Shown here: positions 24,929 through 34,127 of the stretch, one piece after another
Numbering within the stretch: the stretch's first letter is position 1
How the letters are laid out: each line of letters begins with the position of its first letter
Source: Alcanivorax profundi
GTDB taxonomy: Bacteria; Pseudomonadota; Gammaproteobacteria; Pseudomonadales; Alcanivoracaceae
Reading direction: 5' to 3'
Assembly: GCF_003597125.1 (NCBI RefSeq)
Contig: NZ_QYYA01000002.1
Span: forward strand, 620,001 to 684,000
DNA: 64,000 nucleotides
The notes under the pieces: model-generated
What the model saw: only the letters and a program-made list of their open reading frames with translations
Database searches by the model: none
Told to the model about the DNA's origin: nothing
Translations under genes and position numbers: made by a program

Positions 24929-24964
24929 ACTATTATCCATCGCTGACACCACTATCCGTCTCGT

Positions 24965-25429
24965 TCAAAAATTCTTAATGGCACCCAATGTAAATATCAA
25001 AAGCAATAAATATGGAAACCAAATCAACCATCTGCGTATCGACAACATAGCCAGCATGTCTGCAAAAGAAGGGGTCGAGATATTCGTAGACACGCCGCTC
25101 TCAGGCAGAATAAAGCCCGAACCAGCCAGCATCTGATTCAAACAATGCTCGATCTCAAGCGATCTCTCAATAAACTTATACTGAACCTGCCTAATTCCAA
25201 TCTCGATCAAAAAAACAACAACCAAAAGAACAACAGCAACCACAAGAATCTCTTTCTTTACACTCGTGTACCCATACGCCAAAAGAGCGCACCAAACACT
25301 AATTCCCCAAGCACGAATATTCCAGGCCGACTCGCCATTTGACTTCGCAAGCTCCTGCACGATCTCCCAACCCTTAGACAGAACAGCCGTAGCATCGAGA
25401 TCATTAGGCTCTGAAGAAGACACAGTCAC
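24965..25429 (-). CDS. Membrane protein, last gene of the NTase operon
   Basis: 154 residues starting at GTG 25429, which overlaps the upstream stop as GTGA. An N-terminal soluble helix (SKGWEIVQELAKSNGESAWN) precedes two hydrophobic helices (residues about 42-75, AWGISVWCALLAYGY and EILVVAVVLLVVVFLIEIGI). Then comes an amphipathic helix (FIERSLEIEHCLNQML) and a C-terminal transmembrane helix (LIWFPYLLLLIFTLGAI). The topology resembles the small membrane effectors seen in nucleotide-linked conflict systems, but I recognise no named family. Strict coupling to the nucleotidyltransferase genes suggests it acts in the same system, perhaps at the membrane. Confidence 0.7.
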   Translation of the reverse strand: MTVSSSEPNDLDATAVLSKGWEIVQELAKSNGESAWNIRAWGISVWCALLAYGYTSVKKEILVVAVVLLVVVFLIEIGIRQVQYKFIERSLEIEHCLNQMLAGSGFILPESGVSTNISTPSFADMLAMLSIRRWLIWFPYLLLLIFTLGAIKNF

Positions 25430-25857
25430 ACTCTCCGCAGGATTTTTAACAACTTTGCTGCCGGAAGCCTTTCTAAGTGAGCACTATGCGATGCGAGGGC
25501 GATACATAACCTTTTCAGATCTCCGACAAACAATGGCAACAACGACTTTGATATATCGATATATCTTTTATCAATAATTACATCATACTCCAGCAAAACT
25601 TCATGTAATGCATTTACGACAGCAATGTCCTCTTGATCAGAAATCTCATGCTTATTTTTGTTAATAATTTGCATCGCATGCAAATAATTTTTTGGCTTAA
25701 CGCCAAAAATATTTTCTACTGATTGCTCCCACAAAGAGTCTGAAATTATTCGAATCTCTTTTCGATTTTTAAAAAGATAGTCAGCGACATCTGCGGAATT
25801 CTTAAACCCATAGTAAAGCGATGAAATTTCAGTAAGTATACCTTCACTTACAGGCAT
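25426..25857 (-). CDS. Helical hypothetical protein, middle gene of the NTase operon
   Basis: 143 residues, ATG at 25857 lying 14 bases inside the end of the NTase gene. The sequence is almost wholly helical and mixed-charge (ISSLYYGFKNSADVADYLFK; LLEYDVIIDKRYIDISKSLL) with no membrane segment and no visible catalytic motif. A C-terminal basic tail (KLLKILRRV) is present. It could be an adaptor or regulatory partner of the NTase. No family assigned. Confidence 0.65.
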   Translation of the reverse strand: MPVSEGILTEISSLYYGFKNSADVADYLFKNRKEIRIISDSLWEQSVENIFGVKPKNYLHAMQIINKNKHEISDQEDIAVVNALHEVLLEYDVIIDKRYIDISKSLLPLFVGDLKRLCIALASHSAHLERLPAAKLLKILRRV

Positions 25858-26485
25858 CTCGGAGTCTCCTTGCCATCACATGGACATCCTCCAGCACGCC
25901 CTTACAATCTTCATCGTTCGGATTAAAAGGCAGCTCCAAGCTCATTCCACGAACAGAATAGTCATAAAACCTCTTCAATTCCTTAATGCGAGAAAATTCA
26001 TCAACGAACTGCGCGCACGCATCAAAGCATTTCATCTTATTAAATTCATAGACTCCATTATGGGCAAGATAGAAAATGCACGCGTTTTTTATTTCTGTAA
26101 ATGCATTAACAAGCGGGGTAAGGTACTTGCCACCAAACATACCTGTCCTAGATAGGAAATCTGTAACTTTTACTATGTGATCAAGCTCAACCAAATAGTT
26201 AGTTTGGACGGAAAAACTCTCCCTCCAACCCCTCCATTCGACAAGCGAACCAGACAGCAGCATCCCTTCATGCAAAACATGATAAACAAAAAGACTACCT
26301 ATCTCATGCAGCCTTAAAAAGGTGTCGGAATCATAATCGATATAGTTAACATGCTTTCGCGCTTGAATCGGAAGACAATCTTCATCGAAATCCATTTTAC
26401 TTGTGTTAATTAATAGTACATCACAATCGGAATACTGATTAGCATCCCCCCTCGCATGCGACCCAATCAGAACGGAAAATTTCAT
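25844..26485 (-). CDS. Nucleotidyltransferase (Pol-beta / MNT superfamily) with helical C-domain
   Basis: 213 residues. The nucleotidyltransferase signature is complete and lies at the very N-terminus: IGSHARGDANQYSDCDVLLI, giving the GS motif and the DxD pair (Asp20, Asp22). A third acidic residue is likely in VNYIDYD (Asp50). The conserved region LHEIGSLFVYHVLHEG follows, then a helical HEPN/KNTase-like half (LTPLVNAFTEIKNACIFYLA). An in-frame stop two codons upstream fixes the start at ATG 26485, so the usual N-terminal helix is absent. The first gene of a three-gene overlapping operon. Possible roles are adenylylation of a partner, antibiotic modification, or second-messenger synthesis; the sequence alone does not decide. 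Confidence 0.75.
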   Translation of the reverse strand: MKFSVLIGSHARGDANQYSDCDVLLINTSKMDFDEDCLPIQARKHVNYIDYDSDTFLRLHEIGSLFVYHVLHEGMLLSGSLVEWRGWRESFSVQTNYLVELDHIVKVTDFLSRTGMFGGKYLTPLVNAFTEIKNACIFYLAHNGVYEFNKMKCFDACAQFVDEFSRIKELKRFYDYSVRGMSLELPFNPNDEDCKGVLEDVHVMARRLRDACK

Positions 26486-26611
26486 AACCTATTTCAACCC
26501 AGCAACCAAAAGGCAAAAGAAACCCACGAGCTTTCGCGGAAATCCCCAATCCACAGCAGCCTGGAAGGTGGCCCAAGGATGGGAAACAGGAGACCTGGCC
26601 CTATTCTTTCG

Positions 26612-26662
26612 ACATTTCACTTAGGTATCCGAAAGAGGTGCTTTCCCTTTGTTGTTTCCCAC
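26612..26662. repeat. Imperfect repeat copy A flanking the small membrane-protein gene
   Basis: It reads TTAGGTATCCGAAAGAGGTG then CTTTCCCTTTGTTGTTTCCC. Copy B at 27205-27258 is similar: ATAGGATCCGCAAAGAGGTA then CGTGTCCTTTGTTGCTGGAA. The two lie just outside the gene at 26681-27088 in the same orientation. No gene is visible in the rest of 26486-26680. Confidence 0.5.
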
Positions 26663-26680
26663 ATTATTGGTTTCATCTTA

Positions 26681-27088
26681 CTAAGCATTGAGGCCACCCG
26701 CCAACCCGACAGACAAGACTAAGGAAGCACTTACCAGAAAGACCACGCTCGCCTTAATGAGATCTTCAGACAGTTTAAAATATCGATTCCTATTTTCTTT
26801 ATCCCGCCCCAAAACATTCAGCCTGATCTCTCCACGCAGGGCTCTCACATGATAAAACATGTCTTCATTAGAAAAATACCGATACCCCAAGTCGCAAGCA
26901 GCTAAGACCGAGAAAAGCACGACTGCAACCATCAGGAAAAGAAACGATCCGCCAATATCAAACCATTTAGCGTTGGCCAAAAACCCGAAAACCGCCATGG
27001 CGAGAAGCGATAAACGCAAAATCTCAGAAAAAACTCTGGTATTTTTCAAGCAGATCGAAATCAACCTTATATTTATATCCAATTCCAT
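26681..27088 (-). CDS. Small multi-span membrane protein
   Basis: 135 residues with a strong RBS (AAGGAGGATATTCC) before ATG 27088. An N-terminal amphipathic segment (LDINIRLISICLKNTRVFSE) leads into two close hydrophobic helices (LRLSLLAMAVFGFLANAKW; GSFLFLMVAVVLFSVLAACD), a charged middle region (EIRLNVLGRDKENRNRYFKL), and a C-terminal pair (LIKASVVFLVSASLVLSVGL). The layout of two TM, loop, TM parallels other small predicted effectors in defence islands, but no family is recognised. It is a single gene bracketed by imperfect direct repeats. Confidence 0.65.
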   Translation of the reverse strand: MELDINIRLISICLKNTRVFSEILRLSLLAMAVFGFLANAKWFDIGGSFLFLMVAVVLFSVLAACDLGYRYFSNEDMFYHVRALRGEIRLNVLGRDKENRNRYFKLSEDLIKASVVFLVSASLVLSVGLAGGLNA

Positions 27089-27204
27089 GGAATATCCTCC
27101 TTGCTCCGGTAGACCTCGTTTTATCCTTCAATACGATGGATCTTAAGAAAAAATCCGGGGGCACGTACAACTTCTTCAGACCGATAACCATTTAACGTGT
27201 CAGC

Positions 27205-27258
27205 CGAGACCTACATAGGATCCGCAAAGAGGTACGTGTCCTTTGTTGCTGGAAAATG
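27205..27258. repeat. Imperfect repeat copy B flanking the small membrane-protein gene
   Basis: Partner of the repeat at 26612-26662. The unit keeps GGATCCG/AAAGAGGTA and CCTTTGTTG at matching spacing. The remaining intergenic sequence, 27089-27204, shows no gene. Confidence 0.45.
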
Positions 27259-27296
27259 GGGGGCCTGACTGCACTCTTCGTTCTTCTACGCAGCAA

Positions 27297-27698
27297 TCAC
27301 TCAACTATATTCCGAAGAGTTATCATTGCTCTATCTAAGTAGCCACTATAAGACCATCGCGTGAGAACTGAAGTTGCCACATTAAGAACCAGTTTCGCCT
27401 TACTATCGGAAGCCAAGATTCTATCGCGACCTAGACCTATAACCTGCGTCCTACAATTTAATTTTATTGGATCGACATAGTGCATGGTTTTCACAGGAAA
27501 TAGATCTTCGTGATTTTCTTTAAACGAACTCACAGGGCTTTTAAGCTCGATTTCGTATGGCTTTTTAACTATGTAATTCCAGCGCCGGTATAACCCATAT
27601 TTCCGTTCAGCGATTATTGGAGTGAAATGTGTTGGATATATATCATCCACCATCTCTTCATAGAGACCGACAATGTAATAATCACCTTTATCCCACAT
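27297..27698 (-). CDS. Hypothetical protein, third gene of the SLATT operon
   Basis: 133 residues from ATG 27698, overlapping the preceding gene's stop by 11 bases. It begins MWDKGDYYIVGLYEEM and appears as a mix of beta strands and loops with many aromatic residues (RKYGLYRRWNYIVKKPYEIE), ending in a helical tail. No family recognised. Because its frame directly follows the 208-residue protein, the two could be halves of one ancestral protein or act as a complex. Confidence 0.6.
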   Translation of the reverse strand: MWDKGDYYIVGLYEEMVDDIYPTHFTPIIAERKYGLYRRWNYIVKKPYEIELKSPVSSFKENHEDLFPVKTMHYVDPIKLNCRTQVIGLGRDRILASDSKAKLVLNVATSVLTRWSYSGYLDRAMITLRNIVE

Positions 27699-28314
27699 TT
27701 CTGCTCTCAAATCCGTACTTAGGATTAAAAGTTAAAACCCTTCCTTTGAAGCGATCGGAAATTCTTTTCATTAACAGGCTATTTTTATAAGTGTTGGGTA
27801 TATGTATTTTTTGGACATGATCCTCGTTTATCTTATATCCACCAGCCAAGCAAAACTCGAACAACCGTGAGTGTGGGTTTTCATCGAATCGAATAAAATC
27901 AGCTAAATCATTATTAAAATTACTCTTTAGTATCCCATACACGGATTCAGTAATTTCGTGCTCCAAAAACTTCTGCCTTTCATAGAATCTAACCGCAGAT
28001 ATTTCAGAAATAATTTTATCAAAATCGAAAAAGTTAACCTTAAGATCTGAAGCTTTATAATTTTCCAGGCCGATATATCCAGCGCTTAAACCTCCAATAT
28101 CGACAGGACTCCCGTACTCAAAAAACTCTTCATTGTCAAGAATGAAGCTCATTTTAAATTCAACAACCATTGACCCTCGCAGGGTTGGCGGACTTTCTAA
28201 CGGATGCCCAAGGTTAAAGTATTCCCTGTGAGATTTATTAGTGATTTTGAATCCATCAGAAAGTTTATTTAAAAAATTTATTTTATTGAAAGTAACTATT
28301 TTAGACGAAAACAT
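27688..28314 (-). CDS. Hypothetical protein, second gene of the SLATT operon
   Basis: 208 residues, starting one base after the SLATT gene's stop, so translation is probably coupled. AT-rich. It contains beta-rich N-terminal sequence (SMVVEFKMSFILDNEEFFEY) and an alpha-helical middle (FDKIISEISAVRFYERQKFL). No catalytic motif or transmembrane helix is seen. It may be a sensor or regulatory component for the membrane effector upstream. Family unknown. Confidence 0.62.
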   Translation of the reverse strand: MFSSKIVTFNKINFLNKLSDGFKITNKSHREYFNLGHPLESPPTLRGSMVVEFKMSFILDNEEFFEYGSPVDIGGLSAGYIGLENYKASDLKVNFFDFDKIISEISAVRFYERQKFLEHEITESVYGILKSNFNNDLADFIRFDENPHSRLFEFCLAGGYKINEDHVQKIHIPNTYKNSLLMKRISDRFKGRVLTFNPKYGFESRNVG

Positions 28315-28315
28315 T

Positions 28316-28828
28316 TTACTTTTTCTTACGGCTTATCTTAAGGTTTTTTTGCCATTCAGAATTAGCTTGATCCAAGATATTTTGATATCGATCCTTAAAT
28401 TCATCTATTACTTCCATGGTAATTCGGTGGTTATCTGGATCGTCCATTTCCTTTTCCATATCCATCTCTATATTGAACTTCAGCTCACTAAGCGCACATA
28501 CCGTCTGTATATTATGAGCAAGTCTTTCTGAATACATATATTTTGCGAGAAATGACCCAAAAACGCTGCTAAGAGCGCTTACTCCGATTGCAAGGAAGGC
28601 GATAAATGAAATATCCAACTCCACATTTATTGCTATAAGGAACGTCGTGATTGAAGAAGCAATAATTTGTCCTTTGGATGTTAAATTGTAGCTACGCTGA
28701 TTCTTTCTTCTCTTGCCATTAAAATCATTCCTTCTATTCTCAATTTCCACTATCAATTTATTTAACGATGAATAATGGTGAGCGGACACAACTTTACCCC
28801 TTTTTCTTACTAGGCACTTGGGAATCAT
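28316..28828 (-). CDS. SLATT-like two-TM protein (candidate pore-forming effector)
   Basis: 170 residues from ATG 28828; an in-frame TTG at 28864 would add 12 residues. Layout: a basic amphipathic N-terminus (NKLIVEIENRRNDFNGKRRK), two close membrane helices (GQIIASSITTFLIAINV and ISFIAFLAIGVSALSSVFGS), then a helical cytosolic tail with acidic and Asn-rich patches. This order and spacing fit the SLATT family, described computationally as membrane effectors paired with nucleotide-sensing or nucleotide-making partners in conflict systems. First gene of a compact three-gene operon. The assignment is by topology and flavour, not by alignment. Confidence 0.6.
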   Translation of the reverse strand: MIPKCLVRKRGKVVSAHHYSSLNKLIVEIENRRNDFNGKRRKNQRSYNLTSKGQIIASSITTFLIAINVELDISFIAFLAIGVSALSSVFGSFLAKYMYSERLAHNIQTVCALSELKFNIEMDMEKEMDDPDNHRITMEVIDEFKDRYQNILDQANSEWQKNLKISRKKK

Positions 28829-28909
28829 ATTTTGTTTAACAACCAAGCAGGCCGACTTTATCAATCCACCCTATACAACAATGAAATCAACTAGCTTTAA
28901 TCTCCCCGC

Positions 28910-28942
28910 CTCAAAACAAAATAGCCGGACTTCCGACCGGCC
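28910..28942 (-). terminator. Probable terminator after ureG
   Basis: GCCGG (28924-28928) and CCGGC (28937-28941) form a stem; on the minus strand it is followed by TATTTTGTTTT. It lies 75 bases past the ureG stop and closes the urease operon at the edge of the island. Confidence 0.65.
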
Positions 28943-29015
28943 TCAACAAATACCACCATCCCGGCGCCAAACCAACCCAGGCCGCAATCCCTGCCGCCCT
29001 TAACTCAAGGCAATA

Positions 29016-29663
29016 TCACCCCGCCATCATCTTCTCCGCATGACTCTTCAACATCCCCTCCTCCACAATAAACCCAATAATCTTCTCCAACCCCTCCACA
29101 TCATTCCGCAGATTCGAAAACGCCCAGGGCTTATCCCCGCGCATCCGGTTGGTATCCGATTCCATGATCCCCAGATCCGCCCCCACCAGATCGGCCAGAT
29201 CGATCTTGTTGATCACCAGCAGATCCGACTTGGTGATACCCGGCCCGCCCTTACGGGGGATCTTCTCGCCGGAGGCCACGTCGATCACGTAGATGGTGAG
29301 ATCCGCCAGTTCCGGTGAGAAGGTGGCGCTGAGGTTGTCGCCGCCGCTTTCCACGAACACTACGTCCAGGTTGCCGAATTTGCGGGCCAGGTTTTCTACT
29401 GCCGCCAGATTCATGGAGGCATCTTCGCGGATGGCGGTGTGGGGGCAGCCGCCGGTTTCCACGCCGACGATGCGTTCCGGCTCCAGGGCTTCGGCTTCGG
29501 TGAGGATGCGCTGGTCTTCCTTGGTGTAGATGTCGTTGGTGACCACGGCGATGTGGTAGTCGTCGCGCATGGCTTTGCAGAGTTTTTCCAGCAGGGCGGT
29601 TTTGCCGGAGCCGACCGGGCCGCCGATGCCGACGCGCAGGGGGGATTTATGTTCGGTTGTCAT
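29016..29663 (-). CDS. ureG: Urease accessory GTPase UreG
   Basis: 215 residues. It has the P-loop [13 protein letters not shown], the metal-binding CPH motif in [35 protein letters not shown], and the G4 motif [10 protein letters not shown]. UreG hydrolyses GTP to drive nickel insertion into urease within the UreDFG complex. It is the last gene of the cluster ureDABCEJFG. A 117-base gap with a REP unit separates it from ureF. Confidence 0.97.
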   Translation of the reverse strand: MTTEHKSPLRVGIGGPVGSGKTALLEKLCKAMRDDYHIAVVTNDIYTKEDQRILTEAEALEPERIVGVETGGCPHTAIREDASMNLAAVENLARKFGNLDVVFVESGGDNLSATFSPELADLTIYVIDVASGEKIPRKGGPGITKSDLLVINKIDLADLVGADLGIMESDTNRMRGDKPWAFSNLRNDVEGLEKIIGFIVEEGMLKSHAEKMMAG

Positions 29664-29749
29664 GGTTGTCTCCGTTTTCCCACAGGGGGTATTTGTTTTC
29701 CCCTTGTTCCGGGGTTGCAGGAGCGTGGTAAGCAGGCGATCAGGACAGG

Positions 29750-29772
29750 ATCGCTTGCAGGCAAGCTCCTAC
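29750..29772. repeat. Single REP unit between ureF and ureG
   Basis: ATCGCTTGCAGGCAAGCTCC followed by TAC, an imperfect palindrome GCTTGC-AG-GCAAGC. The same unit occurs at 54908-54930 and matches a REP type well known in Pseudomonas genomes. Confidence 0.75.
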
Positions 29773-29780
29773 GGCGTTCT

Positions 29781-30470
29781 TCAGGATCTAAATAACCGGC
29801 AGTATTGGGTTTCGTGGAGGCTGCTGGCGATGGCCATGGCGGGGGACGAGGAGCCGATGTCATCGTCGTCCAGGGCCATGGCCTGCTTTGTGATGGCTGC
29901 CAGTTGGTCGCTGAAGCGGTAGAGCACCCGCTGGCCATCGCTCTGGCCAAGGGGGATGAGTTTCACCGCGACGATGACCATGTTTTCCAGCCAGCTCCAC
30001 AGGTAGCCATTAAGGGCCTGTTCCAGATCCACGTGCCAACGGGCGCAGGCCAGGGCGAAGCCGGCCAGTTGGGTCTGGGCCAGGGCATCGCGCCATTCCT
30101 GCTGTTGCAGCTCGGGCCAGCCGGCGGCTTCGGGCAGTTTGTCCAGCACCATGGTGAGGGCCTGGCCGCGCTGGCATTCCTCGGCGCGCAGCTCACTGGT
30201 TTCCCGCCAGGCCAGCAGGGTGTCGGCCCAGTGACTGAAGGCAGCGAGATCCTGCTGCTGGCTGGCGTGGTAGAGCCGTGCCAGTACCGGCAGCTCCAGG
30301 GCGCCAACGCTGCTCTCCAGCAGGCCATCGAGCCACACGTAGACGTCGTCCGCATCCTTGATCCAGCCGCACTCCACTGCCCATTCCATGCCTTGCGAAT
30401 AGGTGAAGGCACCGATGGGCAGCGACGGGCTGATCAGTTGCTGCAGGCGGAAGAAGGCACTGTTGCTCAT
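29781..30470 (-). CDS. ureF: Urease accessory protein UreF
   Basis: 229 residues, the usual length. Recognisable features are the N-terminal LQQLISPSLPIGAFTYSQGM EWAVE segment and the C-terminal LIPLGQSDGQRVLYRFSDQL. UreF sits between UreD and UreG in the activation complex and gates GTPase-driven nickel delivery. The gene follows ureJ with a 22-base gap. Confidence 0.95.
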   Translation of the reverse strand: MSNSAFFRLQQLISPSLPIGAFTYSQGMEWAVECGWIKDADDVYVWLDGLLESSVGALELPVLARLYHASQQQDLAAFSHWADTLLAWRETSELRAEECQRGQALTMVLDKLPEAAGWPELQQQEWRDALAQTQLAGFALACARWHVDLEQALNGYLWSWLENMVIVAVKLIPLGQSDGQRVLYRFSDQLAAITKQAMALDDDDIGSSSPAMAIASSLHETQYCRLFRS

Positions 30471-30492
30471 GATGCGGTGCTCATCGTTGTTA

Positions 30493-31071
30493 TCAGCCCG
30501 CCAGCAGCATCAGGCCCAGGGCTGCACCGGCAGCCAGTACGGCACGCAGGGCCGGGGCGATTTTCTGGATCTGTTGGCCCAGCGGCAGGCCTGCCAGCAT
30601 CAGCAGTACCGAGCTGGCCATAAAGCCGGCTCCAAAGCCGGCCAGGCTGCCGGTCATTTCCACGCCGTGGGCCCAGCCGTGGGCGCCCAGCAGGAAGGCG
30701 ACGGCGCAGGCGGCCTTGCCGCGCACGCTGGCCGGGAACGCCAGGGCGGCGGCGAACAGCAGGGCAGAACCGGTGATCACGGCTTCCATGGCCACGTGAC
30801 CGCCGAGGGCCACGCCACCGGCGAAGCCGGCGGCCAGACTGATGCCGGCGGCGACAAAGCCCAGTTGTTTTTCCTTGAGGGTGGTGCCGGCCAGCAAGGC
30901 GCCGAACAGCACCAGGGCCACCAGGTGATCCAGGCCGGTGACGGGGTGGGTAAGGCCCGCCATCAGGCCGCCGTGCACGTGATCACCGGTGTGAGCCAGA
31001 GCGGTGGCAGGCAGGGCGACAGTGGCCAGGGTGAGGGCCGCGGTGCTGGCCTTGCGAGTGAGGTGTTTCAT
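30493..31071 (-). CDS. ureJ: HupE/UreJ-family nickel permease
   Basis: 192 residues from MKHLTRKASTAALTLATVAL, with a signal sequence cleaved near ALAHTGDH. An in-frame extension to 31179 overlaps the His-rich end of ureE and was rejected. The family motif HTGDHVHGGLMAGLTHPVTG followed by DHLVALVLFGAL is present, as is GAHGWAHGVEMTGSLAGFGA; the His/Asp residues are likely nickel ligands. Six hydrophobic helices. Its position in the urease operon supports nickel uptake for urease. Confidence 0.9.
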   Translation of the reverse strand: MKHLTRKASTAALTLATVALPATALAHTGDHVHGGLMAGLTHPVTGLDHLVALVLFGALLAGTTLKEKQLGFVAAGISLAAGFAGGVALGGHVAMEAVITGSALLFAAALAFPASVRGKAACAVAFLLGAHGWAHGVEMTGSLAGFGAGFMASSVLLMLAGLPLGQQIQKIAPALRAVLAAGAALGLMLLAG

Positions 31072-31114
31072 GGTGTGCTCCTTTCGTGACGACGCCACGG
31101 GGCATCGCGTTATC

Positions 31115-31675
31115 TCAATGGCTGTGTTCGTGTGAGTGATCGTGGCTATGCTCGTGGTCATGCGAGTGGCTATGGCCATGTCCGTGTGAGTGTCCGTGCG
31201 AATGACCGTGATGACCCCCGCCCTGCTGGTAGGCGCCCGCTTCCGGTTCGAACGGGGCTTGCTCCACGTTGACGGTGACGCTGGTATCGGCCCCGGGGAG
31301 CTGGCGCACCATGTCGTCGAGCACGTGGTCGTGCTGGTAGCGCACGAAGCCGGTTTCGATTTGCAGGGGCACGTGGCGGTTGCCCAGGTGGTAGGCCACC
31401 TTGGCGAGCATCAGGGCATCGTCGCACTGGATAGTGGAGACGGTTTCGTCGGCGGCGATGACTTTCACCAGCACGCCGTCGGCGTTGGTCAGCACATCGC
31501 CGCCGCGCAGCAGGGTGCCGCGCTCCAGAAACAGGCCCACCGGTTCGCCGCTTTCCAGCAGGGCTTTCTGGCGGCTCTTGATGCGCGCATCGATGGGCAG
31601 GCTGAGGATTTTCAGCGTGCTGTCATCCAGGCCTTCCAGGGCGGTCTCGTTCAGTTTTTTCGTCAGTTCGATCAT
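31115..31675 (-). CDS. ureE: Urease nickel metallochaperone UreE
   Basis: 186 residues. The N-terminal peptide-binding domain has RIKSRQKALLESGEPVGLFL, and the metal-binding domain has YHLGNRHVPLQIETGFVRYQ. The last ~35 residues are almost entirely His with Gly, Ser, Asp and Glu, a nickel-storage tail like that of Klebsiella UreE but longer and Asp/Glu-mixed. It hands nickel to UreG. Between ureC (28-base gap) and ureJ. Confidence 0.95.
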   Translation of the reverse strand: MIELTKKLNETALEGLDDSTLKILSLPIDARIKSRQKALLESGEPVGLFLERGTLLRGGDVLTNADGVLVKVIAADETVSTIQCDDALMLAKVAYHLGNRHVPLQIETGFVRYQHDHVLDDMVRQLPGADTSVTVNVEQAPFEPEAGAYQQGGGHHGHSHGHSHGHGHSHSHDHEHSHDHSHEHSH

Positions 31676-31703
31676 GGTGTTCTCAATGTCTTAATGCGCG
31701 CTG

Positions 31704-33407
<1,704 letters not shown>

Positions 33408-33475
33408 GGTGGTTCTCCTGTTATTCCGTTAGCGCCTGAGGCTGTGATCAGGCCGCATTGAATTCCTTGCTGAAC

Positions 33476-33793
<318 letters not shown>

Positions 33794-34096
33794 TTACACA
33801 ATCGGGTCGTGAACGGTGACCAGCTTGGTGCCGTCCGGGAAGGTGGCTTCCACCTGCACTTCGTGAATCATTTCCGGCACGCCTTCCATCACGTCATCGC
33901 GCTTGAGCAGGGTGCGGCCTTCGCCCATCAGCTGTGCCACGGTCTTGCCGTCGCGGGCGCCTTCCATGATGGCGGCGGTGATAAAGGCCACCGACTCGGG
34001 GTAGTTGAGCTTGAGACCGCGGGCCATGCGCCGCTCCGCCAGCAGTGCGGCGGTGAAGATCAGCAGCTTGTCTTTTTCTCTGGGTGTCAGTTCCAT
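33794..34096 (-). CDS. ureA: Urease gamma subunit UreA
   Basis: 100 residues: [20 protein letters not shown], then [20 protein letters not shown] and [20 protein letters not shown], all family signatures. First structural gene after ureD, with a 31-base gap. Confidence 0.98.
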   Translation of the reverse strand: MELTPREKDKLLIFTAALLAERRMARGLKLNYPESVAFITAAIMEGARDGKTVAQLMGEGRTLLKRDDVMEGVPEMIHEVQVEATFPDGTKLVTVHDPIV

Positions 34097-34127
34097 GATT
34101 TTGCCTTTTCGCCTTTTCCGTTCACCG

